From NCBI GenBank assembly GCA_027449685.1, contig DAIDLC010000002.1, positions 1-64,000 on the forward strand: a stretch of DNA of 64,000 nucleotides, in the 5' to 3' direction. The notes under the pieces are model-generated. The model ran no database searches, was not told the origin of the DNA, and saw nothing but the letters and a program-made list of their open reading frames with translations. The translations under genes and the position numbers were made by a program. Source of the stretch: Ferrovaceae bacterium. Its GTDB lineage: Bacteria > Pseudomonadota > Gammaproteobacteria > Burkholderiales > Ferrovaceae. Position 1 is the stretch's first letter, and each line of letters opens with the position of its first letter. Below are positions 8,129 to 17,302 of this stretch, piece by piece.

Positions 8129-8551
8129 TTACTTGATAACCGTGAGTGTGGGTTTTTTTTGTTTGCCCGACTTCGGCGCTTCGGGCGCTGGCCTGGTTTC
8201 CTTAAGCAATTCCGGCTCTGAGGCTTGCACGTCTTCCCCCTCGGGTGGAAAAAGCATGCCTTCGCCGGTTTCGCGCGCATAAATCCCCAGTACCGCGTTC
8301 CAGGGGACATAAATGTCGCGGGATACACCCCCGAAACGCGCGTTGAACTGCACGTCCAGATTGCCCAGGATAAGATTCCGGGTGGCCGAAGCGCTGATGT
8401 TCAGGACGATCTGGCCTTCCTTGACGAACTCCGTGGGGACGCGTGCCTGGGTGCCCGTCACCTGAATCTGCAGCAGGGGAGTCAACCCATTATCACCACA
8501 CCATTCCCATATTGCCCGGGTAAGGTAAGGTTTTGTGGAAGAAGTGATCAC
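8129..8551 (-). CDS. sspB: ClpXP protease adaptor SspB
   Basis: Binds ssrA-tagged peptides and hands them to ClpX. 140 aa. The substrate-binding domain has RPYL-like KPYLTRAIWEWC, GQIVLNIS and FNARFGG. A flexible charged linker leads to the C-terminal tail LTVIK, matching the LRVVK-type ClpX-docking motif of E. coli SspB. The start is GTG 8551, immediately after the sspA TAA, so translation is coupled. Confidence 0.95.
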   Translation of the reverse strand: MITSSTKPYLTRAIWEWCGDNGLTPLLQIQVTGTQARVPTEFVKEGQIVLNISASATRNLILGNLDVQFNARFGGVSRDIYVPWNAVLGIYARETGEGMLFPPEGEDVQASEPELLKETRPAPEAPKSGKQKKPTLTVIK

Positions 8552-9151
8552 TTACTTCCTCATGGCTTTTTCGGAAGGGGTCATGGAGTCGATGAAGGCC
8601 TGCCGCGAGAACAAACGTTCGGCATATTTCAACAGCGCCGCAGCAGTTTTCGGCAAAGTGATCTGGTATAGCTCCAAACGCCACAACAGAGGGGCCACAG
8701 CCACATCCAGCATGGTAAATTCGTCGCCCAGCATGAACTTCTGTTTGACGAAAACAGGCGCAATCTGGATCAGGTTTTCACGAATCAAGACCCGCGCCTT
8801 CTCGGCAGCCTTGGTATTTCCTGATTCCAGCGTAGTCACATGAGAAAACAGCTCTGCTTCGAAGCGATACAGAAACAACCGGGCGCGAGCGCGCATTACG
8901 GGATCAGCCGGCATCAATTGCGGATGGGGAAAGCGCTCGTCGATGTACTCGTTGATGATATTGGATTCGTACAAAATCAAATCGCGTTCCACCAGGATGG
9001 GAACGCGATTGTACGGATTCATCACCCCGATGTCTTCGGGCATGTTAAACAGGTCCACGTCGATGATCTGAAAATCCATGCCCTTTTCGAACAGCACGAT
9101 ACGGCAGCGCTGGCTGAAGGGGCAAGTGGTCCCTGAATACAATGTCATCAT
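8552..9151 (-). CDS. sspA: Stringent starvation protein A (GST fold)
   Basis: A glutathione-S-transferase-fold regulator that binds RNA polymerase in enterics. About 200 aa. Thioredoxin-like N-terminus MTLYSGTTCPFSQRCRIVL, followed by the NPYNRVPILVERDLILYES block where PVLV/ES contacts glutathione in true GSTs. It sits between petC and sspB, the usual betaproteobacterial order, probably on the same transcript. Two ATGs (9151, 9148) are possible starts. Confidence 0.94.
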   Translation of the reverse strand: MMTLYSGTTCPFSQRCRIVLFEKGMDFQIIDVDLFNMPEDIGVMNPYNRVPILVERDLILYESNIINEYIDERFPHPQLMPADPVMRARARLFLYRFEAELFSHVTTLESGNTKAAEKARVLIRENLIQIAPVFVKQKFMLGDEFTMLDVAVAPLLWRLELYQITLPKTAAALLKYAERLFSRQAFIDSMTPSEKAMRK

Positions 9152-9185
9152 GCGCGCGGTGTCTCCGAGTTAGAGGAAGGAGGGA

Positions 9186-9938
9186 TCAATGCACATCCTT
9201 CCAGTATTCATGTTTGAGCGCCCGGGCGACGAAGAATGCAATGACCAGGAAAATCATGGCAAAGTAACCGATATGAATCCGTGTTTCGCGGGCTGGTTCG
9301 GCCATGAACTCCAGGTAATTGACGAGATCCGCCGTAAACCGGTCAAACTCCTGAGGCGACATTTTACCCGGTTTCGCAAGAATTAACGACGCATGATGCT
9401 GCCCTTCAGGTCCTTCACCAGGTTTTAGCTCCTGCTCTCCCTGCAATTCGTAAAGGACGTTAGGCATGGCAACCCCCGGGAACACCCGGTTGTTCCAACC
9501 GGATTCGCGGTTGTCATCGCGATAGAAGCTGCGCAGATAGGTGTATATCCAGTCCGAGCCACGCACTCGCGTTTCCACTGACAAGTCGGGGGGAGGAACA
9601 CCAAACCAGGCTTTGGCATCTTTGGGATTCAAAACCACCGTCATGTAGTCGGCAATTTTGGCATCAGTCAGAATCAGATTCTTTTTGACTTGCTCCTCGG
9701 TCAACCCCAGTCGGGTCAGCAGATCAAAGCGAGCAAACTGGGCACCATGACAATTCATGCAGTAATTCATGAAATGCTGGGCCCCGCGTTGCAAGGAAGC
9801 CGTATCCGTTGGGTCGATGGGGGCATGATCCAGCTTGACGGCCAGTGAGTTTGCAGAAGCGATGGATTGGGTCAGAAGGACTAATCCCACAGCCACCCAG
9901 CGTGCAATCCGTTGGTTCCAGGTAGAAAGTTTCATCAT
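9186..9938 (-). CDS. petC: Cytochrome c1 of the bc1 complex
   Basis: Carries electrons from the Rieske protein to soluble cytochrome c in the periplasm. 250 aa with a cleavable N-terminal signal sequence ending near SIASA. The haem c site is C60-M-N-C63-H64 and the likely axial Met is in GVAMPNVLYE. A C-terminal anchor (YFAMIFLVIAFFVARA) is followed by the short cytoplasmic EYWKDVH. The ATG at 9938 overlaps the petB TGA. Confidence 0.97.
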   Translation of the reverse strand: MMKLSTWNQRIARWVAVGLVLLTQSIASANSLAVKLDHAPIDPTDTASLQRGAQHFMNYCMNCHGAQFARFDLLTRLGLTEEQVKKNLILTDAKIADYMTVVLNPKDAKAWFGVPPPDLSVETRVRGSDWIYTYLRSFYRDDNRESGWNNRVFPGVAMPNVLYELQGEQELKPGEGPEGQHHASLILAKPGKMSPQEFDRFTADLVNYLEFMAEPARETRIHIGYFAMIFLVIAFFVARALKHEYWKDVH

Positions 9939-11146
9939 CCGGTCACTCGATCAGGTACAGGTTTGGTTTTATCCATACGCGTAAAAATGGGCATCAGGAA
10001 GAAGAATCCGAAATACACCAGCGCACAGATCCGGGAAACGGGATTGACATACCATAGGTTTGGGTCTTGGGTTCCCATGTATCCCAAAATCAGGAAAGCC
10101 ACCACAAACAGCCCCAGAGCCGTTTTGTAGAGCGAACCCCGGTAGCGGACAGACTTGACGATGCCCCTATCCAGCCACGGTAGAAGAAAGAAAATGACCA
10201 CGGCCAGCCCCATGGCAATCACGCCCACCTGTTTTTGCGGAATGGCCCGCAAAATGGCGTAAAACGGTGTGAAGTACCAAACGGGGGAGATATGTGGCGG
10301 TGTTTTGAGGGGATCGGCCGGGATGAAGTTGTTCTCCTCCAGGAAATACCCACCCATCTCTGGCGAGAAGAAAATGATCCCGAAATACACGATGAGAAAG
10401 CCCACGACCCCCACGATGTCCTTCACACTGTAGTAGGGATGAAAGGGAATTCCATCCAGCGGAATACCAGTGGTTGGGTCCTTGTGCTTTTTGATTTCGA
10501 TGCCATCCGGGTTGTTGGATCCCACCTGATGCAGGGCCACGATGTGCAAAAACACCAGAATCACCAAAATCAACGGCAAAGCAATGACATGGAAAGCAAA
10601 AAAGCGGTTTAGCGTGGCATCGGCAATGACATAATCCCCCCGCACCCACAAGGCCACTGGAGGGCTGATGGCATCCACGAGAGACACGATCACCTGAGCA
10701 CCCCAGTAGGACATCTGCCCCCAAGGCAACAGGTAACCAAAAAACGCCTCGGCCATCAAACACAGATAAATGGCCATACCCAATAACCAGATGAGTTCAC
10801 GCGGTTTCTGGTAAGAGCCGTAGAGCAGACCCCGCATCATGTGCAGGTACACCACCACAAAAAACATGGAGGCGCCGGTGGAATGCATGTAACGGATCAA
10901 CCACCCGTAGTCCACATCGCGCATGATGTACTCCACCGATGCAAAGGCAAAACGGGCATCGGGCTTGTAGTTCATGGTGAGAAAGATACCGGTGACGATT
11001 TGAATCACCAGTACCAGCATGGCTAGGGAGCCAAAGTAGTACCAGAAATTGAAGTTTTTTGGTGCGTAGTACTCGGCGAGATGCTCCTTCCAGACGGAAG
11101 TCAGTGGAAAGCGCTCGTCAACCCAGCCTAATAGGCGCGTCATCAT
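9935..11146 (-). CDS. petB: Cytochrome b of the bc1 complex
   Basis: Membrane subunit with quinol oxidation and reduction sites, about 403 aa. The four bis-His haem ligands are visible in the HSTGASMFFVVVYLHMMRG and FFAFHVIALPLILVILVFLH regions. The Qo motif reads PVWY, the usual beta/gammaproteobacterial form of PEWY. Start ATG 11146 has GAGGG seven bases upstream; a TTG at 11152 would add two residues. It directly follows petA and overlaps petC. Confidence 0.97.
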   Translation of the reverse strand: MMTRLLGWVDERFPLTSVWKEHLAEYYAPKNFNFWYYFGSLAMLVLVIQIVTGIFLTMNYKPDARFAFASVEYIMRDVDYGWLIRYMHSTGASMFFVVVYLHMMRGLLYGSYQKPRELIWLLGMAIYLCLMAEAFFGYLLPWGQMSYWGAQVIVSLVDAISPPVALWVRGDYVIADATLNRFFAFHVIALPLILVILVFLHIVALHQVGSNNPDGIEIKKHKDPTTGIPLDGIPFHPYYSVKDIVGVVGFLIVYFGIIFFSPEMGGYFLEENNFIPADPLKTPPHISPVWYFTPFYAILRAIPQKQVGVIAMGLAVVIFFLLPWLDRGIVKSVRYRGSLYKTALGLFVVAFLILGYMGTQDPNLWYVNPVSRICALVYFGFFFLMPIFTRMDKTKPVPDRVTG

Positions 11147-11148
11147 GT

Positions 11149-11751
11149 TCAAGCCCTCTTCTTTTCTTCACCGATCAGCAAGCGGGTCTCGCTCAGAAAG
11201 GTGTAAGGTGGTATGCGTAAATTGAGTGGGGCAGGCATGCTTTTGAACACACGCCCAGACAGGTCGTACTTGGAGCCGTGGCAAGGGCAGAAGAATCCGC
11301 CGGGCCAATCACTTCCCATGCCGCTGGCTTCACCCTTCTTCATTTTATCCACTGGCGAGCAGCCCAGATGGGTACATATCCCCACGGTCACCAGGAGATT
11401 GGGATGTTCGGCAGAGGAGCGGTTGGGATTCTTGCAAAACTCGGGTTGCTCCGAGCTGGCCGAGTCAGGATCGCTCAACAACGCGTTGTTTTTTCCCAGT
11501 TGGGCCAGCATTTCGGGAGTACGGTTTACAATCCAGACAGGCTGACCACGCCATTCCTGGGTCATCATCATTCCCGGTTCCACCTTGGAGACATCCACTT
11601 CCACCGGCGCACCGGCCGCCTTGGCGCGGGCGCTGGGCAACATACTCAAAATAAAGGGCGTTACCACCGCCGCAACTCCTGCCGCACCCACAACGGTGGT
11701 TGCTCCTACCAGGAATTTACGCCGCCCATGATCTGCCAGTGTTTCACTCAT
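11149..11751 (-). CDS. petA: Rieske iron-sulfur subunit of the bc1 complex
   Basis: 200 aa. The N-terminal Tat signal-anchor has the twin arginines R10-R11 in GRRKFLVG followed by a hydrophobic helix; it would need the TatABC proteins encoded nearby. The 2Fe-2S ligands lie in CTHLGC and CPCHGS, both complete. First gene of petABC-sspAB. The ATG at 11751 lies 166 bp from the divergent protease gene. Confidence 0.97.
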   Translation of the reverse strand: MSETLADHGRRKFLVGATTVVGAAGVAAVVTPFILSMLPSARAKAAGAPVEVDVSKVEPGMMMTQEWRGQPVWIVNRTPEMLAQLGKNNALLSDPDSASSEQPEFCKNPNRSSAEHPNLLVTVGICTHLGCSPVDKMKKGEASGMGSDWPGGFFCPCHGSKYDLSGRVFKSMPAPLNLRIPPYTFLSETRLLIGEEKKRA

Positions 11752-11917
11752 GATGTTTTACCTGTTTTTGGGCTATATTGTTGGTACAAATTGGGGATTC
11801 TAACAGAGCCCCAAAGCCAAAATTGTAAAAAAAGATCTTCACTTCTTTCCATAAACACGCCGATGTTGCGCTGCAACGTCTATCATAACCCTAATCTTTG
11901 AAAAAAATATTGATCTA
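11752..11917. other. petA / protease divergent intergenic region with inverted repeats
   Basis: 166 bp, AT-rich. An interrupted repeat TTGGGG/CCCCAA spans 11791-11814. A second, GATGTTGC-gct-GCAACGTC (11862-11880, one arm mismatch), lies just upstream of the protease start. They could be operators or transcript hairpins; no convincing -35/-10 pair was found for either gene. Confidence 0.4.
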
Positions 11918-13084
11918 ATGCAAAAACTTTGGCTGATTTTTTCCCAAACCGTGACCATCTGCCTGGGATTATTGTTTGTGGTGGCCACATTCCGGCAGGA
12001 CGCAATCCCTGGCACCCGCTCCCTGGGAACCGTCCATGAAGCTGTCCGGGACGATACCGCAACGCCCCCCGGCTCATTTCGAGAGGCGGCACGCAAGGCT
12101 ACCCCCTCGGTGGTGAACATTTTTACCAGCAAGCAAGTGCATACACCGCACCCTCCCATCTTTCCCGACAACCCGGCACTGCGACGATTCTTTGGCAACA
12201 ATCCGCCACCCGATACACAACAGCAGTCCAGCCTGGGCTCAGGGGTTATCGTTCTGGCACAAGGCTATATTCTCACCAACGATCACGTCATCGATGGGGC
12301 GCAGGAAATTCAGGTGGCGCTTTCTGACGGGCGCAATGTCAAGGCACAGATCGTGGGAGCCGACCCGGAAACCGATCTGGCTGTGCTCAAAGTCGACCTG
12401 CAGAACTTGCCCGCCATCACCTTCGGCCTATCCGAACAAGTTCGGGTGGGTGACATGGCACTTGCCATTGGCAACCCCTTTGGGGTAGGCGAGACCGTTA
12501 CCTTGGGGATCATCAGTGCCTTGGGGCGCAGCAAACTGGGCATCAACACCTTTGAAAACTTCATTCAAACCGATGCAGCCATCAATCCGGGCAATTCCGG
12601 CGGCGCCCTGGTGGATGCTTCGGGCAATCTGATCGGAATCAATAGTGCCATCTACTCCAAAACCGGAGGCTCACAAGGGATCGGCTTTAGCATCCCGGTC
12701 AGCCTGGCCAAGTCCGTCATGGAAGAAATCATCAAAACCGGTGCTGTAACCCGGGGTTGGATTGGGGTGGAAGTACAGGATCTGACTCCGGAGCTGGCCG
12801 AATCTTTTCAGCTCTCAAAGCCTGACGGCGCGCTCATCTCGGGCATTCTCAAGGGAGGACCCGCAGAACGGGCCGGTGTGCGTCCGGGAGATGTTCTGGT
12901 ACAGGTGGAAAACAAACCCATCCTGGACTCCCAGGAAATGCTGAATCGGATTTCCGCCCTCAAACCCGGGCAAACTGCGCATCTGCATGTGTTGCGTAAC
13001 CACCAGACGCTGGAAATGAATGTCACCGTGGGAAAACGCCCCAAGGGGGCCATCAGGAATCTGGACGAGGAACCGGAGCAGTAA
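11918..13084 (+). CDS. Membrane-anchored DegS/AlgW-type serine protease
   Basis: Periplasmic trypsin-like protease with one PDZ domain, 388 aa. A single N-terminal transmembrane anchor (residues ~5-24) replaces a signal peptide. The catalytic triad H123 (TNDHV), D153 (TDLAVLK) and S227 (GNSGGA) is complete. One PDZ domain (about 275-370) starts GWIGVEVQDL. Single PDZ and anchor favour DegS-like envelope-stress proteolysis over DegP, but a quality-control role is possible. Its 3' end overlaps the convergent tatC by 32 bp. Confidence 0.9.
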   Translation: MQKLWLIFSQTVTICLGLLFVVATFRQDAIPGTRSLGTVHEAVRDDTATPPGSFREAARKATPSVVNIFTSKQVHTPHPPIFPDNPALRRFFGNNPPPDTQQQSSLGSGVIVLAQGYILTNDHVIDGAQEIQVALSDGRNVKAQIVGADPETDLAVLKVDLQNLPAITFGLSEQVRVGDMALAIGNPFGVGETVTLGIISALGRSKLGINTFENFIQTDAAINPGNSGGALVDASGNLIGINSAIYSKTGGSQGIGFSIPVSLAKSVMEEIIKTGAVTRGWIGVEVQDLTPELAESFQLSKPDGALISGILKGGPAERAGVRPGDVLVQVENKPILDSQEMLNRISALKPGQTAHLHVLRNHQTLEMNVTVGKRPKGAIRNLDEEPEQ

Positions 13085-13820
13085 CCGTTGGAGTTACTCT
13101 TGGCTGCACGCGGGTTGCCGCCAGAATACCCACCTCATAGAGCAGCCACAGAGGCAAAGCCAGCATGGTCTGGGACACGGCATCAGGCGGAGTGAACACG
13201 GCCCCCACCACAAATGCCCCCACAATCACGTAGCGTCGTGCAGCGCGTAATTGCCGGACGGTTATCACCCCCAGTTTCACCAACAGGACCACCGCCACAG
13301 GGGTTTCAAAAGCCAAACCAAAAGCCAGAAAGATGTTGATGACAAAACCCAGATACTTTTCGATGTCCGTCATCACCTCAACACCCTGCGGGGCCGTATT
13401 GGCAAAAAAACCGAACACAAAGGGAAAAACCGCAAAGTAGGCAAAGGCCATGCCAAAGTAAAACAAAGCGGTACTGGAAACAATGAGAGGAAGGGCCAGG
13501 CGCTTTTCGTGGGCATACAGCCCTGGCGCCACAAACCCCCAGATTTGGTACAACACGTAGGGTAGCGCCAGTAAAAAGGCCACCAACCCAGCCACCTTCA
13601 TGGGCACAAAAAAGGGGGTCGTCACCTCGGTGGCAATCATGTGCCCACCCGCCGGCATCTTGCTCAGCAAGGGTAAGGCCAGCCAGGTATACAAGTGATT
13701 GGCAAAGGGGAGCAGGCATAAAAACACGGCCAGTACGGCCACCACAGCCCTAATCAGGCGCGTGCGCAACTCCAGCAGATGCCCGATGAACTCCTGAATG
13801 GCACCGTTTTCTTCGTTCAC
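13053..13820 (-). CDS. tatC: Twin-arginine translocase subunit TatC
   Basis: Receptor for twin-arginine signal peptides. 255 aa with six transmembrane segments and the family start FIGHLLELRTRLIRA (conserved HLxELRxR). The cytoplasmic loop motif FVAPGLYAHEKR holds the conserved Glu. Start is GTG 13820, overlapping the tatB stop as GTGA. A Pro/Thr-rich tail lies in the 3' overlap with the opposite-strand protease gene. Exports at least the Rieske protein PetA. Confidence 0.97.
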   Translation of the reverse strand: MNEENGAIQEFIGHLLELRTRLIRAVVAVLAVFLCLLPFANHLYTWLALPLLSKMPAGGHMIATEVTTPFFVPMKVAGLVAFLLALPYVLYQIWGFVAPGLYAHEKRLALPLIVSSTALFYFGMAFAYFAVFPFVFGFFANTAPQGVEVMTDIEKYLGFVINIFLAFGLAFETPVAVVLLVKLGVITVRQLRAARRYVIVGAFVVGAVFTPPDAVSQTMLALPLWLLYEVGILAATRVQPRVTPTVTAPVPRPDS

Positions 13821-14365
13821 GAGGCAGGGTTCTCCAGGTGGGCGCTATCAGTCGCTGCGGACACTGGCTTGCCCGAAGAAGTCATGGATACGCTGCGTCG
13901 CGGTGTGCCCCGCACACTGAAAGGGTCGCCCCCAAAAGGCGTATGGTCCGCAGCAGAGGCGTTTGAGGGAGCGTTGGAAAGCCCTGGGGCCGAGATTGAG
14001 GCCAACGGAACAGGATTGGAGGGGAGGGTAGAAAAACCGGGAACGAGTTCCGGGGCCATGGCCGAAGCCGCGTTGCTTTCTGTGGACAGGGCCGGGGCAT
14101 TGAGCACAGATTGCACTTCGGTACCAGCATGCGTCACTTGCTGCTGCACCTCGCGCGCAGCCTCATTCATGCGCTGTTGCAAGCCTTTCAATTCCGACTG
14201 CTGGATTTCATTTTCGATTTCCGCCTTTACGGAATTAGCGTAACGACGAAAGCGTCCAAACAATACGCCCGCAGCACGTGCCACTTTGGGTAATCGCTCG
14301 GGACCAATGGCAATCAGGGCCACCAACCCCACCAAGCCAATTTCAGAAACGCTAAAATCCAGCAT
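13817..14365 (-). CDS. tatB: Twin-arginine translocase subunit TatB
   Basis: 182 aa. One N-terminal membrane helix with MLDFSVSEIGLVGLVALIAIGPERLP written as blocks MLDFSVSEIG and LIAIGPERLP, the latter with the conserved hinge GPERLP. An amphipathic and coiled helix (VKAEIENEIQQSELK) follows, then a low-complexity tail rich in Ser, Pro and Ala. Works with TatC in signal peptide binding. Lies between tatA and tatC. Confidence 0.95.
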   Translation of the reverse strand: MLDFSVSEIGLVGLVALIAIGPERLPKVARAAGVLFGRFRRYANSVKAEIENEIQQSELKGLQQRMNEAAREVQQQVTHAGTEVQSVLNAPALSTESNAASAMAPELVPGFSTLPSNPVPLASISAPGLSNAPSNASAADHTPFGGDPFSVRGTPRRSVSMTSSGKPVSAATDSAHLENPAS

Positions 14366-14389
14366 GAATCGGCAACAGCATCCCTGTCC

Positions 14390-14650
14390 TCAGGACTGGG
14401 ATTTCTCTCGCACACTCACCTCGGGCGCTGGCATGGCGGTTTTCTGTTCCAGCGGTTTGGCCTCTTCCACCTTGGCCTCGGAACCCGAAGTCCCTGCGCC
14501 ACTGCCAGATGATCCGGCCATCCCTTCCTTGAATCCTTTTACCGCCCCACCCAGATCAGCACCGATATTACGCAACTTTTTAGTGCCAAATACCAGCACC
14601 ACAATCAAGAGAATCAAAAGCAAGTGTTGAATCGTGAACAGGTCACCCAT
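14390..14650 (-). CDS. tatA: Twin-arginine translocase subunit TatA
   Basis: 86-aa pore-forming component. N-terminal hydrophobic helix ([13 protein letters not shown]) with the [14 protein letters not shown] hinge and amphipathic helix, then a flexible tail. Follows hinT and precedes tatB in the same direction, the usual betaproteobacterial arrangement after the his operon. Confidence 0.96.
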   Translation of the reverse strand: MGDLFTIQHLLLILLIVVLVFGTKKLRNIGADLGGAVKGFKEGMAGSSGSGAGTSGSEAKVEEAKPLEQKTAMPAPEVSVREKSQS

Positions 14651-14690
14651 GGTGGTCTCCTTCCCTATGCGCCCATTGCGTGCGGATTAG

Positions 14691-15041
14691 TTATTTGCTC
14701 GTTTGTAGCGGGGGCAAGACCCCACCGCCCAGAATATGGACATGCAGATGATAAACTTCCTGGCCACCTCCGCGCCCGGTATTGATCACGGTACGAAACC
14801 CGTGCTGCAAACCTGCCTGATGGGCTAACCGCGGTGCCTGCAGCAATATCTTTCCCAACAGCGCCTGATCCTCTGCCTGGCACTGGGCCAGGGAGTCCAG
14901 GTGCTTTTTGGGTATGATCATGAAATGCACCGGTGCGGCTGGACGAATATCGTGAAAAGCCAAAAGCTCTTCATCCTCGTAAATCTTCTGGCAAGGAATT
15001 TGGCCTTGCACGATTTTGCAGAAAATACAATCGGTCATCAT
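14691..15041 (-). CDS. hinT: HIT-family purine nucleotide phosphoramidase
   Basis: Hydrolyses adenosine 5'-phosphoramidates. About 116 aa. Starts DCIFCKIVQGQIPCQKIYED, cut here as DCIFCKIV and IYEDE, with the zinc-like Cys pair seen in many bacterial HinTs. The catalytic triad motif HLHVHILGG (HxHxHxx) is intact. Tandem ATGs at 15041/15038 follow GAGGA. It sits between hisE and tatA, the common order in this group. Confidence 0.94.
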   Translation of the reverse strand: MMTDCIFCKIVQGQIPCQKIYEDEELLAFHDIRPAAPVHFMIIPKKHLDSLAQCQAEDQALLGKILLQAPRLAHQAGLQHGFRTVINTGRGGGQEVYHLHVHILGGGVLPPLQTSK

Positions 15042-15048
15042 CGGTTCC

Positions 15049-15372
15049 TCAGCGCCGTGCGGCCTTTTCTTCAATGCCAGAGATTCCTTCACGCCGAGCC
15101 AGTTCCATCAGGACATCGCGTGAGGACAATCCAAAATGGGCCAACAGGACCAAGGTATGGAACCAGAGATCAGCGCTTTCCCGAACGATGTGTAGTCTAT
15201 CACCGTCCTTGGCAGCCAAAGCGGTTTCCAGGGCTTCCTCTCCCACCTTGCGAGCCATGGCATCCACACCCTTATGGTAGAGCGCAGCCACGTAAGAGCT
15301 TTCCGGGCTCGCACCTTTGCGCCCCAGAAGCGTTTGGTCCAGTCGTTGCAGAATATCGGTCGAACTAGTCAT
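15049..15372 (-). CDS. hisE: Phosphoribosyl-ATP pyrophosphatase
   Basis: Second step of histidine synthesis, PR-ATP to PR-AMP. 107 aa. The MazG-like helical fold has the metal-binding [14 protein letters not shown] and [10 protein letters not shown] blocks. ATG 15372 overlaps the hisI stop by 8 bp. HisE and HisI are separate proteins here, not fused as in enterics. Confidence 0.95.
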   Translation of the reverse strand: MTSSTDILQRLDQTLLGRKGASPESSYVAALYHKGVDAMARKVGEEALETALAAKDGDRLHIVRESADLWFHTLVLLAHFGLSSRDVLMELARREGISGIEEKAARR

Positions 15373-15769
15373 GATCCTTTTGTGTTGCATAAATGATTTG
15401 TGGTGTTTTGATGACGGGGTCTACTTCTACCCACTCATCTTGCACCAAACGCCTGAAAAAACAATGGGCACGCCCCGTATGGCAAGCAATACCACCCGTT
15501 TGATGAACTTGCAGCAACAGCACATCCCCATCACAATCCAGACGGATTTCCTGGACTTGCTGCCCATGTCCGGACTCTTCGCCCTTTACCCACAAACGTC
15601 CCCGGGAGCGAGACCAGTAAGTTGCCTGCCCTGTTTGCCTGGTTAAGCTCAGGGCCTCACGGTTCATCCAGGCCATCATCAGGATTTGACCAGTGCCTGC
15701 CTCTTGGGCAATGGCGGGGACCAGACCCTGTTCGTCCCATTTCACCAGATCCAGCCAGTGCGTCATCAT
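15365..15769 (-). CDS. hisI: Phosphoribosyl-AMP cyclohydrolase
   Basis: Third step of histidine synthesis. 134 aa. Conserved blocks [36 protein letters not shown] and the zinc ligand motif [13 protein letters not shown] are present. Tandem ATGs (15769, 15766) overlap the hisF stop in ATGATGA-like fashion, so translation is coupled to hisF. Confidence 0.96.
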   Translation of the reverse strand: MMTHWLDLVKWDEQGLVPAIAQEAGTGQILMMAWMNREALSLTRQTGQATYWSRSRGRLWVKGEESGHGQQVQEIRLDCDGDVLLLQVHQTGGIACHTGRAHCFFRRLVQDEWVEVDPVIKTPQIIYATQKDHD

Positions 15770-16530
15770 AGCCGAACCTCGATCCCTTGCGCGCACATCA
15801 AATCTTTGGCCTGACGAACCGTATATTCTCCATAGTGAAAAATACTGGCGGCCAAAACAGCATCCGCCCCCCCCTGGAGGATGCCATCGCATAGATGCTG
15901 CAAGGACCCCACACCACCACTGGCAATAACCGGTACGCCGACGGCGTCCGTCACCGCACGCGTCAACGCCAGATCAAAGCCTTCCCGGGTTCCGTCCCGA
16001 TCCATGCTGGTCAGCAGAATTTCACCCGCCCCCAACTCGGCGCAGCGCACCGCCCAAGCGACTGCATCCAGTCCCGTGGCATGGCGCCCGCCATGGGTAA
16101 ACACCTCCCAGCCCGAAACCGTCGCGGAACGCTTGGCATCGATGGCCACCACGATGCATTGTGACCCAAAATGCTGGGCCGCTTCCGCCACCAATTCTGG
16201 ACGATTGACCGCTGCCGTATTGATGCTGATCTTGTCGGCCCCGGCGTTCAGTAAGCGCCGGACATCCTTCACTTCGCGCACCCCCCCGCCCACGGTCAGC
16301 GGGATAAAAACCTGTGCCGAAACCGCCTCGATGATGGGCAAAATCAAATCACGGTCATCCGAGCTGGCCGTAATGTCCAAAAACGTGACCTCGTCAGCGC
16401 CTTGTTCGTCATAACGACGTGCCACTTCCACCGGGTCACCCGCATCACGCAATCCCACGAAGTTGATCCCTTTGACCACACGTCCGGCATTCACATCCAG
16501 ACAAGGAATGATGCGCTTGGCCAGGCCCAC
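15766..16530 (-). CDS. hisF: Imidazole glycerol phosphate synthase, cyclase subunit
   Basis: 254-aa (beta/alpha)8 barrel that joins ammonia from HisH with PRFAR to make IGP and AICAR. Catalytic Asp in RIIPCLDV and in [10 protein letters not shown]. Phosphate-binding GGGVR and ASGGVGS motifs are intact. GTG start at 16530, two bases after the hisA stop. Confidence 0.97.
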   Translation of the reverse strand: MGLAKRIIPCLDVNAGRVVKGINFVGLRDAGDPVEVARRYDEQGADEVTFLDITASSDDRDLILPIIEAVSAQVFIPLTVGGGVREVKDVRRLLNAGADKISINTAAVNRPELVAEAAQHFGSQCIVVAIDAKRSATVSGWEVFTHGGRHATGLDAVAWAVRCAELGAGEILLTSMDRDGTREGFDLALTRAVTDAVGVPVIASGGVGSLQHLCDGILQGGADAVLAASIFHYGEYTVRQAKDLMCAQGIEVRL

Positions 16531-16532
16531 GT

Positions 16533-17291
16533 TCAGGCACCAGCGTTTCGTTCGGCCGACAACTTGAGCGCCAATTGATTGGCCTCGGCAAAGTTCAGCG
16601 TCCCTTCGTAAATGGCGCGGCCTGTGATGGCCCCAAGTATGCCTTCATCCTGGGCGGCACACAGCGCCCGGATATCTTCCAGTCCATTGATCCCCCCACT
16701 GGCAATGACCGGCACCGTCAGGGCCCGGGCCAAAGCCACGGTGGCCTCGATGTTCACGCCCACCATCATGCCATCCCGGCCGATATCTGTATAAATGACC
16801 GCTTCCACCCCGTAGCCCTGAAAACGCCGCGCCAAATCAATCACCTCATGCCCCGTGAGCTTGGACCAACCATCCACCGCCACTTTTCCCTCTTTGGCAT
16901 CCAGCCCTACCATGATATGCCCGGGAAAAGCGTCACAGGCCTCATGCAAAAACCCAGGGTTTTTCACGGCGGCAGTCCCGATGATGACTTCCGATACGCC
17001 ACTGTCCAGATACCGTTCGATGATATCCAGCGTACGAATCCCCCCCCCCAGTTGAATGGGAATGGCGCCGTTGATCTCGTCGACAATCTCTTGCATGGCA
17101 CGCTCGTTCACTGGTTTTCCTGAAAAAGCGCCATTCAGATCCACCAAGTGGATCCGCTGCGCACCCTGATTCAGCCAATGTCGAGCCATTTGCGCAGGGT
17201 CTTCCGAAAACACCGTCGCATCTTCCATCAGTCCCTGGCGCAGACGCACACAACGACCATCCTTGAGATCAATAGCGGGAATCAACATCAT
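16533..17291 (-). CDS. hisA: ProFAR isomerase
   Basis: Fourth-step isomerase, a barrel homologous to HisF, 252 aa. Starts [16 protein letters not shown] with the catalytic Asp; the second Asp is in YTDIGRDGM; phosphate motifs QLGGGIR and ASGGING. Two adjacent ATGs (17291/17288), weak ribosome site. 11 bp downstream of hisH. Confidence 0.97.
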   Translation of the reverse strand: MMLIPAIDLKDGRCVRLRQGLMEDATVFSEDPAQMARHWLNQGAQRIHLVDLNGAFSGKPVNERAMQEIVDEINGAIPIQLGGGIRTLDIIERYLDSGVSEVIIGTAAVKNPGFLHEACDAFPGHIMVGLDAKEGKVAVDGWSKLTGHEVIDLARRFQGYGVEAVIYTDIGRDGMMVGVNIEATVALARALTVPVIASGGINGLEDIRALCAAQDEGILGAITGRAIYEGTLNFAEANQLALKLSAERNAGA

Positions 17292-17302
17292 GATGGGAAT
17301 AC

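Noticed and set aside
9935-11146. Qo-site motif PVWY instead of PEWY in cytochrome b
   Set aside because: PVWY is the ordinary form in beta- and gammaproteobacterial bc1 complexes; not a defect.
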